Positions 1 through 6,610 of a DNA stretch of 11,434 nt are shown in pieces; the stretch's first letter is position 1, and every line of letters begins with the position of its first letter. The position numbers and the translations under genes are program-made. The notes under the pieces were generated by a model, which was not told where the DNA came from, did no database searches, and saw only the letters and a list, made by a program, of their open reading frames with translations. Source of the DNA: Mucilaginibacter sp. (GTDB lineage Bacteria; Bacteroidota; Bacteroidia; Sphingobacteriales; Sphingobacteriaceae); NCBI GenBank assembly GCA_025934475.1, contig JAICXZ010000038.1:1-11434 (forward strand), in the 5' to 3' direction.

Positions 1-468
1 AACACCGCCTGCACCGCCATGTACCAGCACGGTTTTCCCCGGGCCAACATTGGCGCGGTCAACCAGCCCTTCCCAGGCGGTAATGAACACCAGCGGCAAA
101 GCAGCAGCTTCATGCATCGAAATATTTTGAGGTTTCAGGGCCACCAGGTCGGCATCTACGGCAGCATATTCGGCCAATGAACCCGGGATTCCATTGATGC
201 CGCCGGTCATGCCATACACTTCATCGCCGGGTTTGAACGCGGTAACATCCTCCCCGACCGTTTCGATGGTTCCAGCCAGGTCTATTCCTAATATTGCTGG
301 AAGCTTCGGCTTTGCGTGCGCAGCCTGCCCGGATTTGATCTTGAGGTCGAGCGGGTTAACACCGCTGGCCGCGATTTTTACCAAAACCTGCCCCTTGCCG
401 GCAACAGGTTTATTTACTTCTTTTGATTGATATGGAGTGTTGAAATTTTCTAATACGAGCGCTTTCAT
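1..468 (-). CDS. Zinc-less MDR-family (quinone oxidoreductase-like) NAD(P)-dependent oxidoreductase, C-terminus cut by window edge
   Basis: Reading leftwards from an ATG at 468-466, 156 codons stay open to the window edge. The protein begins MKALVLENFNTPYQ and has the GroES-like N-terminal domain of medium-chain dehydrogenases/reductases: GQVLVKIAASGVNPLDLKI at about residues 26-44, GIDLAGTIETVGEDV around 61-75, and FKPGDEVYG near 78-86. The start of the Rossmann domain, VLVHGGAGGV, is at the very end (about 147-156). There is no GHE zinc signature, and NPLD and HGGAGGV are typical of the quinone oxidoreductase/enoyl reductase branch, which reduces quinones or activated alkenes with NADPH in the cytoplasm. 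Roughly the C-terminal half (about 160-180 residues) is missing. The substrate cannot be told from sequence. It faces away from the uronate genes and is probably unrelated to them. Confidence 0.9.
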   Translation of the reverse strand, partial: MKALVLENFNTPYQSKEVNKPVAGKGQVLVKIAASGVNPLDLKIKSGQAAHAKPKLPAILGIDLAGTIETVGEDVTAFKPGDEVYGMTGGINGIPGSLAEYAAVDADLVALKPQNISMHEAAALPLVFITAWEGLVDRANVGPGKTVLVHGGAGGV

Positions 469-516
469 TTGAAATGGGATCTGAAAATCAGCTTAAACAG
501 GTTAATTTTTCGAATT

Positions 517-524
517 CAAAATTA
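517..524 (-). promoter_or_regulatory. Candidate -7 element for the MDR oxidoreductase gene
   Basis: On the minus strand the octamer TAATTTTG matches the Bacteroidota -7 consensus TAnnTTTG exactly, about 50 nt before the ATG at 468. No TTG is present 19-21 nt further upstream, so only half of the promoter is supported. Confidence 0.35.
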
Positions 525-588
525 GCATAACGTTTACCTGCTGTTGTCTCCATTATGTCAAACCTTTATGGTGGGAGTAAGTGTTTGC

Positions 589-597
589 GGGGGGGGG
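589..597. repeat. G9 homopolymer
   Basis: Nine consecutive G residues in non-coding DNA upstream of the oxidoreductase gene. Such a tract is prone to slippage and to sequencing error. It is too far from the start codon (about 120 nt) to be a clear promoter spacer. Confidence 0.8.
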
Positions 598-606
598 CGC
601 GCATTT

Positions 607-914
607 GTTTGGACCAGGATTCATAGGATTAAAGATGTTAGGATGCCTCCACGCAGCCCCTCTTTGTCTGAACCAGAATTTACCGAATTAATGAATTATC
701 AGAATTCGGGAATTCGATAAATTCCAAAAATTCCAATTCAAACAAGGAGCATCGGCCTAATGCGGTCAGCGTGGAAGCGTCAGCGCGAAATCCGAAAAAA
801 CAATGGGGGCCATGTACGGCCGCAGGGGCATAGGAAATTTTGCTGAAGTGTTGACCTGTTGTTCCACTAGCTAGCGGAGGGCAATGTTTCCCAGTCCGTG
901 GTTTTGTCGGATTT
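607..914. repeat. Composite interspersed-repeat-like element (related direct and inverted arms)
   Basis: Three related pieces are visible. GTTTGGACCAGGATTCATAG at 607-626 resembles GTCTGAACCAGAATTTACCG at 666-685. The right end, AATTCCAATTCAAAC at 729-743, is an imperfect reverse complement of the 666 arm, so 666-743 can fold as one long AT-rich hairpin carrying about nine GAATT/AATTC units. A second inverted pair, AAATCCGAAAAAAC (788-801) and GTTTTGTCGGATTT (901-914), matches at 13 of 14 positions. From memory, similar GAACCAGGATT and AATTCnGAATT arrays are scattered through Sphingobacteriaceae intergenic DNA. I see no transposase, so this would be a non-autonomous repeat or degenerate remnant. 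Confidence 0.5.
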
Positions 915-983
915 GTCCGAAAGGGTCCTTTGGAACTAATGCTCACCTTTTTATTCACCACTCACATTCACCACTTACAAAAA

Positions 984-1016
984 ACTGCCACTGCTACTGC
1001 TACTGCTACTGCTACT
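984..1016. repeat. ACTGCT hexanucleotide microsatellite
   Basis: Four perfect ACTGCT units (990-1013), preceded by one variant ACTGCC (984-989) and followed by a partial ACT. It starts six bases beyond the DUF2200 stop codon, so it would be transcribed in the 3' untranslated region of that gene as AGCAGT repeats. It lies outside any supported coding frame. Confidence 0.85.
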
Positions 1017-1022
1017 AAAACC

Positions 1023-1373
1023 TTATTTCCTCAATATCTTCTCCATCCCCCTCCCCTTCGCCAATTCATCAACCAGCTTATCCAGGTAGCGTACTTTTTG
1101 CATCACCGGATCCTCGATATCCTCTACCCGGTACCCGCAAATGATCCCGGTAATTTTGGAAACATTGGGGTTTAGCGCCGGGGCCTGGGCAAAGAAGGTT
1201 TCAAAATCAGTTTTATTGGCAAGGATCTGTTGCAGCGCCTGTTCGTTGTACCCGGTGAGCCAGTAGATAATTTCATCCACCTCAGCTTTGGTGCGACCCT
1301 TCCTTTCCACTTTGTTGATATAGTGGGGGTAAACACTGGCGACAGACATTCGATAAACGCGGGTATTATCCAT
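1023..1373 (-). CDS. DUF2200 family protein (COG4898-like), function unknown
   Basis: The 116-residue product has the features I associate with DUF2200 across its whole length: RVYRMSVASVYPHYINKVERK at the N-terminus (written here as RVYRMSVASVYPHY plus INKVERK), KGRTKAEVDEIIYWLTGY at about 25-42, and a central DFETFFAQAPALNPN followed by ITGIICGYRVEDIEDP. The length is normal for the family and the ATG start gives the expected N-terminus. The protein is small, soluble, lacks a signal peptide and is rich in charged residues. DUF2200 has no established biochemical role, so none is proposed. It sits 97 bp downstream of the thioredoxin-like gene on the same strand and has its own -7 match, so it may be transcribed alone or from read-through. 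The microsatellite immediately after its stop is unusual. Confidence 0.9.
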   Translation of the reverse strand: MDNTRVYRMSVASVYPHYINKVERKGRTKAEVDEIIYWLTGYNEQALQQILANKTDFETFFAQAPALNPNVSKITGIICGYRVEDIEDPVMQKVRYLDKLVDELAKGRGMEKILRK

Positions 1374-1389
1374 GATGGTGCTTTTTTAT

Positions 1390-1397
1390 CAAAGTTA
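1390..1397 (-). promoter_or_regulatory. Candidate -7 element for the DUF2200 gene
   Basis: On the minus strand TAACTTTG is an exact TAnnTTTG match. Transcription would start about 9-10 nt before the ATG at 1373, giving a very short leader. No TTG -33 element is found 20 nt upstream, so support is partial. Confidence 0.4.
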
Positions 1398-1470
1398 AAT
1401 TTTTTGACGTTTCATCGGAGGCCTTATCCACGGGACTTCAGATTATCTAAACAACTCTAAATGAAACAGG

Positions 1471-2034
1471 TTAAACAAATCGAAGGCCAATTAAATCCCC
1501 CATCTCCCGGCAAATTGTTTCACCCTTGTCATGATTATACCATTGCTGAAGCGCAATTTTGATTGTTTCATAATCGGCATTTGCTGCCTTAAGCTCGTTC
1601 ATCAGCTGCTGCGCCGGTTTGGGGCGAGGCCCCCAGGTGAAGATATCCGCTCCCGACTCATCCCTTACAATAAGCTTCGGAATTCCCCTGGTGCCATTGG
1701 TAAGGTACGACTCAATCAAAAAAGGCTCAACATCGCGCAATACAAGATCGTAGGTAATTAAAGCATTTGCTGCTATCATTTGCATCAGGAACGGCAGACT
1801 ATGTGCAGCCTCACCGCACCAGGGCTCGGTTATAATAATCCAGTGCTCGGGTGTGTCTATTCTTTTAAGTTTCTCCAGCAAGTCGTCATCGAGGCTAAGT
1901 TGCTTGTCCCACCGCCTCATGCGCGACCGGTTGAGTTTGGTGTAATTTATGTACGCATCATTGGTATAAGGGTACGACGGATTTTCATGCTCAAGTATCA
2001 GATTAAATAATTGCTGATATTCCGGATAGATCAT
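1471..2034 (-). CDS. Thioredoxin-like family protein with WCGEA active-site variant
   Basis: The 187-residue protein carries one thioredoxin fold: strand HWIIITEPWCGEAA at about residues 64-77, helix and strand through about 100, and the cis-proline loop TRGIPKLIV at 115-123 (P119). It resembles the Thioredoxin_9-type family (pfam PF14595 from memory), in which a helical N-terminal extension precedes the fold. The active site reads W72-C73-G74-E75-A76, so the second (resolving) cysteine of CxxC is replaced by alanine. A normal dithiol reductase cycle is therefore unlikely; a monothiol or non-redox binding role is more plausible. There is no signal peptide, so it should be cytoplasmic. The ATG at 2034 is chosen because the N-terminal helix MIYPEYQQLFNLILEHE is natural and no longer frame is evident. 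Nothing in the neighbourhood identifies a partner. Confidence 0.85.
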   Translation of the reverse strand: MIYPEYQQLFNLILEHENPSYPYTNDAYINYTKLNRSRMRRWDKQLSLDDDLLEKLKRIDTPEHWIIITEPWCGEAAHSLPFLMQMIAANALITYDLVLRDVEPFLIESYLTNGTRGIPKLIVRDESGADIFTWGPRPKPAQQLMNELKAANADYETIKIALQQWYNHDKGETICREMGDLIGLRFV

Positions 2035-2065
2035 GGAAGCTGGCTATGTTTAAAGTATGTAACGG

Positions 2066-2108
2066 TGCAAAAAGGCATGCTCCCTATTATAAGCATAAAA
2101 AGCATGCC
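2066..2108 (-). terminator. Terminator-like hairpin on the minus strand, upstream of the thioredoxin-like gene
   Basis: GGCATGCT (2074-2081) and AGCATGCC (2101-2108) form a perfect 8-bp inverted repeat around a 19-nt AT-rich loop. Read on the minus strand, the stem is followed by TTTTT (2069-2073), the shape of an intrinsic terminator. It would stop transcription arriving from the right before the gene at 2034, or act as a leader hairpin of that gene. No supported gene on the minus strand lies upstream for it to terminate. Confidence 0.4.
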
Positions 2109-2246
2109 CTTGTTTAAGATTTCAAGCTACCGCATATATCTTAACGTTTGGCTGACTTTTGAGATAAGGTTTAAGCGCAGCCCACACATCGTTATTAAAT
2201 AGCTCGCTCAAAAGGTATTGCCGGGCGTTTTGGTAATTTCTGGAAA

Positions 2247-2340
2247 GGAAGCGCCTTCCCGGTTGGTGAGGATTTGCAATCTGGCGGCTGGATAATGTGC
2301 CGATTTAAAATCCGCGAGCCGCCACAGATGACAATTGCAA
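2247..2340. repeat. REP-like palindromic element in the 2035-2478 intergenic region
   Basis: Two nested foldbacks occur here. GGAAG-CGC-CTTCC (2247-2259) is a perfect 5-bp stem. TTGCAATCTGGCGGCT (2274-2289) pairs imperfectly with a second arm ending ACAATTGCAA (2317-2340), sharing TTGCAAT, a TCTG stretch and GGCGGCT with a few inserted bases. The GGATTTGCAATC style resembles REP-like repeats I recall from Bacteroidota, but no RAYT transposase is visible. The rest of 2035-2478 holds the hairpin at 2066-2108 and, near its right end, a weak ATCCCTT/AAGGGAT inverted pair before the next gene. A 64-codon frame at 2195-2389 overlaps this repeat and is not believed. Confidence 0.4.
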
Positions 2341-2478
2341 ACCTTTTCCAACATTTCAGCTGCTTTATAAATTCACAATACTGCTTCAACCGTCCCCTCC
2401 CCCAATTTCAATCCCTTAAAACCAACACCCGCGCCCCAATGTTGAAGGGATAGTATATCATTCTAAATTCTATCTATT

Positions 2479-2760
2479 ATGGGAAATATATTTTCGAGAC
2501 GCAGTAACAGCGAACTGATTGTGCCGGTGGCTATCGGTTCGGCCGCTGCCGGCACACTGGCTTATTTATTTTTTACCGAAAACGGCACCAGTTTTCGCCA
2601 CCGGATTGCGGGCCGCTTCAAGTCCTGGTTTTCGAAACCGGAGGAGCTGCCGCAGCAGACGCCCGAATACCTGAAACCAAAACGCGTTCCCAAAAAGACG
2701 GATAAGGAAGAGTTGCTGCACCAGAAGCCCATCCAGGAAAATCCCGGCATTACCGGTTAG
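2479..2760 (+). CDS. Small single-pass membrane protein (YtxH-like), function unknown
   Basis: This 93-residue protein starts MGNIFSRRSNSELIVPVAIG and has one hydrophobic segment at about residues 13-32 (LIVPVAIGSAAAGTLAYLFF). A basic stretch follows (RHRIAGRFKSWFSKP), then a proline/lysine-rich tail ending QENPGITG that is probably disordered. The glycine/alanine-rich membrane helix followed by a charged cytoplasmic tail resembles YtxH-type small proteins, but the match is only to general design. The N-terminal SRRSNSE probably stays in the cytoplasm. GC content and codon use look like the flanking genes. It stands alone, with a palindrome just after its stop. I regard it as a real gene of unknown role. 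Confidence 0.65.
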   Translation: MGNIFSRRSNSELIVPVAIGSAAAGTLAYLFFTENGTSFRHRIAGRFKSWFSKPEELPQQTPEYLKPKRVPKKTDKEELLHQKPIQENPGITG

Positions 2761-2779
2761 GCCGGGTATGTCCAGCGAT

Positions 2780-2803
2780 GCCGCAAGTCTCGCGACTTGC
2801 GGC
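2780..2803. repeat. Perfect 10-bp-stem palindrome after the small membrane protein gene
   Basis: GCCGCAAGTC (2780-2789) and GACTTGCGGC (2794-2803) pair perfectly around TCGC. It begins 20 nt after the stop at 2760. Only CTTT follows on the plus strand, so it is a weak terminator at best. The symmetric GC-rich form also fits an interspersed REP-like palindrome. Confidence 0.55.
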
Positions 2804-3409
2804 CTTTAGACAGGTAGCTTCCATGCCCGTCAGGAGCTGGGGTTACGCAATAAACCAAACTTATTGTACCCATTTCACACCATACCACTCGGAGTTTGCA
2901 TCGTTTTCCAACACACTAAGCTTAATTAATTGATTAATAACGCATTACAACGATCGCAATCATTACAACTAATGTCAAAATGAATTCGAATCCGGTTTAA
3001 CAGCTACTCCTTCGCATTCGGAACGTCAAAATGATATATAATTAACTAATTAACAATACAATAACATCAAACCCACCAAATAGTAACTTCGCTCATTTTG
3101 CGCATATAGTGTATTTAAACAAGTACTGAAAATAAGCCATTTGCATTTTTTAAGGTGCGCGCGGAGGCGTGAGCGTGAACACATAGTGTAGTGGGTTGTG
3201 ATTATCAGTTTATGATACAGTTTTAAATGCATGCATAACCTATATTCGGGGATTCTGTCCCAATGATACTGGCATAGTTCAGAGATCGCTTCGGCGCTTT
3301 TGGACACATAATAAATCCGCTGCGCCTCGCGATGACGAGCGGAGAGAGATATGCGCCAGAATCATAGTCATCATTAAATCAAACAAATCACAATTCAGAC
3401 AAATACTCG
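2804..3409. other. 606-bp AT-rich intergenic region with one repeat-like segment, no gene seen
   Basis: The stretch 2900-3070 is very AT-rich with several TTAATTAA-like blocks. Between about 3272 and 3345 the minus strand reads CGTCATCGCGAGG, then GCGCAGCGGAT, then GCGCCGAAGCGATCTC. This resembles the widespread bacterial repeat that starts CGTCATTGCGAGG and ends near GAAGCAATC, known to me from memory. TCCGCT (3316-3321) and AGCGGA (3338-3343) also form an inverted pair. The 85-codon minus-strand frame at 3050-3307 runs through this DNA and has no protein-like features. I see no RNA gene. Confidence 0.5.
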
Positions 3410-3431
3410 CCTACTATAACGATTGAGTAAA
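3410..3431. promoter_or_regulatory. Operator copy A, upstream of the kdgK operon
   Basis: The core TACTATAACGATTGAGTA (3412-3429) matches operator B at 16 of 18 and operator C at 15 of 18 positions. It is the least symmetric copy (6 of 9 base pairs palindromic, arms TACT/AGTA intact). Its centre (3420/3421) is 51.5 nt before the first base of the -7 element TACTTTTG. A and C also share TTGAGTAAATAAT across the right arm. Confidence 0.75.
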
Positions 3432-3448
3432 TAATCTCCTCCCAAAGC

Positions 3449-3479
3449 TTGAACCGATAGGCCGGCAACGATACTTTTG
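3449..3479 (+). promoter_or_regulatory. Promoter of kdgK-eda-exuT
   Basis: TTG (3449-3451), a 20-nt spacer and TACTTTTG (3472-3479) match the Bacteroidota -33/-7 pattern exactly. Transcription should start near 3483, giving a leader of about 60 nt. The leader ends with AAGAGG three bases before the ATG at 3547, too close to be a normal ribosome binding site. Confidence 0.7.
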
Positions 3480-3546
3480 AACCTCACTAAATTATAGACG
3501 GTCCGCTGAATTACGGCCCTCAAATCCTTGTTTTTTTAAGAGGCCA

Positions 3547-4599
3547 ATGAGTCAAGAAACGATAAATAAACTTCATCCTGGTGCGGTATTAAATTTTGGA
3601 GAGTTATTGTTCAGGGTTAGCCTGGATGGCGAAAAACGCTGGCTGAAAGAAAATAATGTACCCTTCTTTATCGGCGGCGCAGAGCTGAATGTGGCCACTG
3701 CTTTGTCGCTATGGGGCGTGCCAACCCAATATTTTACCGCTTTGCCAGCCAACGATATGTCGGCGCAGACGACTTCGTTTTTGAACGATAAGGGCATTGC
3801 TACGCCGCATATTTATTATCATGGCAACCGTGTTGGTCTGTATTTTTTGACCAAAGGCGCTGATTTGAAAAATAACTCGCTGATCTATGATCGCGCGGGT
3901 TCGGCATTTTCGGAACTTAAGCCGGGAATGATCGACTGGGACCAGGTGCTGGATGGCGTAAGCTGGTTTAATTTCAGCGCCATCTGCCCAGCCATCAGCC
4001 AAAACGTAGCCGACGTTTGCGAAGAGGCGCTTATGGCGGCTTCGCGCAAAAACATTACCATTTCTATCGACCTTAACTACCGCGCCAAGCTTTGGCAATA
4101 CGACAAACAGCCGCATGAAGTAGTACCGCAGCTGGCCAAATACTGCGACCTGATCATGGGCAATATCTGGGCCGCTGAGAAAATGCTGGACATCCCAGTA
4201 TCGGCCGACCTGCATCCCGAAGCTTCAAAAAACGACTACCTGGAGGCGAGCTTAAATACTTCGCAGCAGATGATGGAACACTATCCAAAATGCAAGGCTG
4301 TTGCCAATACTTTCAGGTTTGATGCCGACGCGGGTATTAATTATTATACGTCGTTATACACCGGTGGCCACCTGTACAACTCGGCCGAATATGCGCATGA
4401 CGCTATCATCAACAAGGTGGGCAGCGGCGATTGTTTTATGGCGGGTTTGATCTATGGTTTTTATAACCAACACACCCCGGATCAAATACTCGAATTTGCC
4501 ACGCTGGCCGCATTCGACAAGCTATTTATCGATGGCGACACCACCACCAAAACCGTACAAGAAATCAAAATCCGTTTGAATGAATCAACGTCAGTTTGA
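3547..4599 (+). CDS. kdgK: 2-Keto-3-deoxygluconate kinase (PfkB/ribokinase family)
   Basis: A 350-residue PfkB-family carbohydrate kinase predicted to phosphorylate 2-keto-3-deoxy-D-gluconate to KDPG with ATP in the cytoplasm. The substrate-binding N-terminal motif is GGAELNVA (residues 43-50). The sugar-acid-binding DLNYRAKLW lies at 175-183. The C-terminal PfkB signature is VGSGDCFMAG at 291-300, with D295 as the catalytic base and serine in place of the usual alanine of GAGD. Length is typical or slightly long for KdgK. The ATG at 3547 follows the promoter directly and gives the conserved VLNFGELLFRVS N-terminus. The 3' end overlaps eda by 20 bases, so the two are surely co-transcribed and probably translationally coupled. 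The pairing with KDPG aldolase makes KDG kinase much more likely than fructokinase. Operator A upstream suggests control by the local regulator. Confidence 0.93.
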   Translation: MSQETINKLHPGAVLNFGELLFRVSLDGEKRWLKENNVPFFIGGAELNVATALSLWGVPTQYFTALPANDMSAQTTSFLNDKGIATPHIYYHGNRVGLYFLTKGADLKNNSLIYDRAGSAFSELKPGMIDWDQVLDGVSWFNFSAICPAISQNVADVCEEALMAASRKNITISIDLNYRAKLWQYDKQPHEVVPQLAKYCDLIMGNIWAAEKMLDIPVSADLHPEASKNDYLEASLNTSQQMMEHYPKCKAVANTFRFDADAGINYYTSLYTGGHLYNSAEYAHDAIINKVGSGDCFMAGLIYGFYNQHTPDQILEFATLAAFDKLFIDGDTTTKTVQEIKIRLNESTSV

Positions 4600-5242
4600 C
4601 ATACTGGATAGTATTACCACGCAGGGAATGCTGCCCCTGTTTTTTCATGCCGATGCGGAGACTAGTCTGCAGGCCACCCGTGCGCTGTATAAGGCAGGCA
4701 TCAGGGTGATTGAATACACCAACCGTGGCCCCGCAGCGCTCGAAAACTTCAAGCTGTTGGTAAAAGTTCGGCAACAGGAAATGCCCGATCTTTTCCTAGG
4801 CATCGGTACCATCAAAACCGTAACTGAGGCCGCCAGCTTTATTAACGCCGGCGCCGATTTTTTGATCGCCCCTATCGTTAATCCTGAAGTTGCCCAATTG
4901 GCCGAAAGACATGACCTGCTATGGTGCCCGGGCTGCATGACTCCGACGGAGATCAGCATCGCGCAAAGACATGGCGCCAAACTGATCAAGCTGTTCCCGG
5001 CAAATATCCTGGGACCAGGTTTTCTGAGCGCAGTAAAAGAAGTATTCCCTGGCCAATTGTTTATGCCGACCGGCGGTGTGGAGTTGAACGAGGACAACAT
5101 AGGTACCTGGTTCAAAGCGGGCGTTTGCGCCGTTGGGATGGGTAGCAAATTAGTTACACGCGAGATTTTAGAAAAGCAATTGTTTGAGCAATTGTATATT
5201 GACACGCAAAAAGCGCTGAGCCTTGTGCAGGCAGCCAGATAA
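4580..5242 (+). CDS. eda: KDPG aldolase (2-keto-3-deoxy-6-phosphogluconate aldolase)
   Basis: A 220-residue class I aldolase of the KDPG/KHG family that splits KDPG to pyruvate and glyceraldehyde-3-phosphate, the last step of the pathway in this locus. Visible motifs are the catalytic glutamate in RVIEYTNRG (E45, with R49), GIGTIKT at 74-80, CPGCMTPTE around 116-124, the Schiff-base lysine in KLIKLFPAN (K137) and the phosphate-binding PTGGVELNEDNI at 163-174. Length is close to the usual 205-220. The ATG at 4580 lies inside the end of kdgK in another frame. exuT begins 12 bases after its stop. A galactonate-type aldolase (DgoA) is the nearest alternative, but the kdgK neighbour favours Eda. 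Confidence 0.93.
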   Translation: MNQRQFDILDSITTQGMLPLFFHADAETSLQATRALYKAGIRVIEYTNRGPAALENFKLLVKVRQQEMPDLFLGIGTIKTVTEAASFINAGADFLIAPIVNPEVAQLAERHDLLWCPGCMTPTEISIAQRHGAKLIKLFPANILGPGFLSAVKEVFPGQLFMPTGGVELNEDNIGTWFKAGVCAVGMGSKLVTREILEKQLFEQLYIDTQKALSLVQAAR

Positions 5243-5254
5243 ACCAAACTACTT

Positions 5255-6610
5255 ATGATAAACGGGGAAAAAGTTGGGAACTACAGGTGGGTAATTGTTA
5301 CACTGCTGCTGTTTTCGACCACCATCAACTATATGGACCGGCAGGTGATCAGCTACGTGAAGGATTACTTCTGCACACCAGTAGCCAAAGGCGGTTTCGG
5401 CTGGACTGACAACCAGTATTCCTATGTAACCTCCTTTTTTACCGCTTTTTACGCAGGCATCACGGTTGTCGCCGGACTGGTTATTGATCGGATTGGCACC
5501 AAACTTGGCTTGGCTATTTCGTTGATCACATGGTCGGTATTTGGCATTCTCAATGCCTTTGCCGGCAGCTCTATTGTAGTACATACTGCCGTAAGAAGCT
5601 TATTTGGCATTGGTGAGGCCGGAAACTTCCCGGCGTCGATCAAAGCCGTTGCAGAGTGGTTCCCTAAAAAAGAACGCGCACTGGCAACAGGCATTTTCAA
5701 CAGTGGAGCCAATATCGGTGCTATGATTGCTGCGCTATTTGTACCCTGGTGCCTGATTCATTGGGGCGAGGCGCAGGGCTGGAAAATGGCCTATATCATT
5801 ACCGGCGCCGTGGGCTTTTTGTGGCTTATCTTTTGGTTTTGGCTGTATAACCCTCCAGCAAAGTGCAAGTTTGTTTCTAAAAACGAATATGATTTTATCC
5901 ATGAGGACGACCTGGCCATGCATGTTGCCCCATCCGAGGATGTTGCCGTGCGCGAAAAAGTATCATGGTGGAAACTATTCCGGTTTCCCCAAACCTGGGC
6001 ATTTTTCTGGGGCAAATTCATGACCGATGGCATCTGGTGGTTCCTATTGTTCTGGCTACCGGATTACCTGAAAAAGCAATTCGGCATGAATATCCACCAG
6101 ATCATGTGGCCGACATTTATCGTTTATGCCATTTCGATTATTGGCAGTACTTATGGCGGTAACCTGCCGCGCATGATGATTAACCGGGGAATGTCTGTGG
6201 CTAAGGCGCGGATGACTTCCATGTTCATCATTGCCCTGCTCCCGTTGGTCCTCCTGTTAACCCAATACTTTGGTGATAAGGCCGTTTTTGGCAATTACGC
6301 TTCCACGCTGGCAATAGCTATGATCTGCATCGGTGCGGCCGCGCATCAGGCATGGTCGGCCAACCTGTTTACGACAGTATCCGATATGTTCCCCAAGAAG
6401 GCTATCGGTTCGGTTACGGGTATCGGAGGTATGGCGGGTGGTATCGGCGGTGTGATCATCCAGCGGCTATCGGGCATATTGAACACGGCTTATGCATCAC
6501 ATCCGCAGACCGCCTATTTCATTATGTTCATCGTGTGCGCGCTGGCCTATATCACCGCATGGTTGATCATCCGCATCTTAACCCGCAAACCAATGACAAT
6601 AGTTGTTTAA
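5255..6610 (+). CDS. exuT: Hexuronate transporter, MFS anion:cation symporter family (ExuT-like)
   Basis: A 451-residue inner-membrane MFS permease with about 12 hydrophobic segments. The first ends in the family motif TTINYMDRQVISYV (22-35). The loop after the second helix carries GLVIDRIGTKLG (74-85), the MFS motif A. RSLFGIGEAGNFPASIKAVAEW (written as RSLFGIGEAGNFPA plus SIKAVAEW, 114-135) and FPKKERALATGIFNSG are characteristic of the ACS family that includes ExuT and GudP. A cytoplasmic loop at about 200-240 separates the two halves. The substrate is inferred as glucuronate and galacturonate because it is the third gene of the kdgK-eda operon in a uronate locus. Its TAA stop touches the stop of the convergent YhcH-family gene with no bases between. 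Confidence 0.88.
   Translation: MINGEKVGNYRWVIVTLLLFSTTINYMDRQVISYVKDYFCTPVAKGGFGWTDNQYSYVTSFFTAFYAGITVVAGLVIDRIGTKLGLAISLITWSVFGILNAFAGSSIVVHTAVRSLFGIGEAGNFPASIKAVAEWFPKKERALATGIFNSGANIGAMIAALFVPWCLIHWGEAQGWKMAYIITGAVGFLWLIFWFWLYNPPAKCKFVSKNEYDFIHEDDLAMHVAPSEDVAVREKVSWWKLFRFPQTWAFFWGKFMTDGIWWFLLFWLPDYLKKQFGMNIHQIMWPTFIVYAISIIGSTYGGNLPRMMINRGMSVAKARMTSMFIIALLPLVLLLTQYFGDKAVFGNYASTLAIAMICIGAAAHQAWSANLFTTVSDMFPKKAIGSVTGIGGMAGGIGGVIIQRLSGILNTAYASHPQTAYFIMFIVCALAYITAWLIIRILTRKPMTIVV

Larger units (their letters stand above)
469..1022. other. 554-bp intergenic region with repeats, no credible gene
   Basis: This gap between the oxidoreductase start and the DUF2200 stop holds the promoter region of the oxidoreductase, a G9 run, a composite of direct and inverted repeats (607-914) and an ACTGCT microsatellite next to the DUF2200 stop. 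Open frames here (a 93-codon one on the minus strand at 680-961 and an 81-codon one on the plus strand from 930) have repeat-derived, low-complexity or unnatural compositions and no recognisable domain, so I do not call them genes. Confidence 0.7.

Noticed and set aside
525..536. ATAACGTTTACC as a fourth operator copy
   Set aside because: Only AACGTTT is shared; the TACT/AGTA arms are absent and it lies about 7 nt from the -7 candidate rather than 51.5.
680..961. 93-codon minus-strand open frame
   Set aside because: It runs through the repeat arms (AATTC array and the 788-914 inverted pair), has no domain, and its C-terminal FELEFLEFIEF stretch is a translation of the repeat.
930..1175. 81-codon plus-strand open frame
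   Set aside because: It contains a TATATATATA peptide from the microsatellite and then runs antisense through the well-supported DUF2200 gene.
2141..2150. TTAACGTTTG as another operator copy
   Set aside because: The flanks are not palindromic and no promoter lies at the fixed distance.
2195..2389. 64-codon minus-strand open frame
   Set aside because: It overlaps the REP-like foldback, has no recognisable motif and lacks a promoter or conserved feature.
2411..2471. ATCCCTT/AAGGGAT inverted pair and a TTG-N19-TAAATTCT promoter before the small membrane protein gene
   Set aside because: The stem is 7 bp with a 27-nt loop and the -7 match is poor; both are within chance expectation for AT-rich DNA.
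3050..3307. 85-codon minus-strand open frame
   Set aside because: It covers AT-rich intergenic DNA and the CGTCATTGCGAGG-like repeat, with an unnatural composition and no family resemblance.
3709..4215. 168-codon minus-strand open frame opposite kdgK
   Set aside because: It is antisense to a complete PfkB-family kinase and has no motif of its own.
4645..5247. 200-codon minus-strand open frame opposite eda
   Set aside because: It is a long shadow frame; the plus strand encodes a complete KDPG aldolase with catalytic residues.
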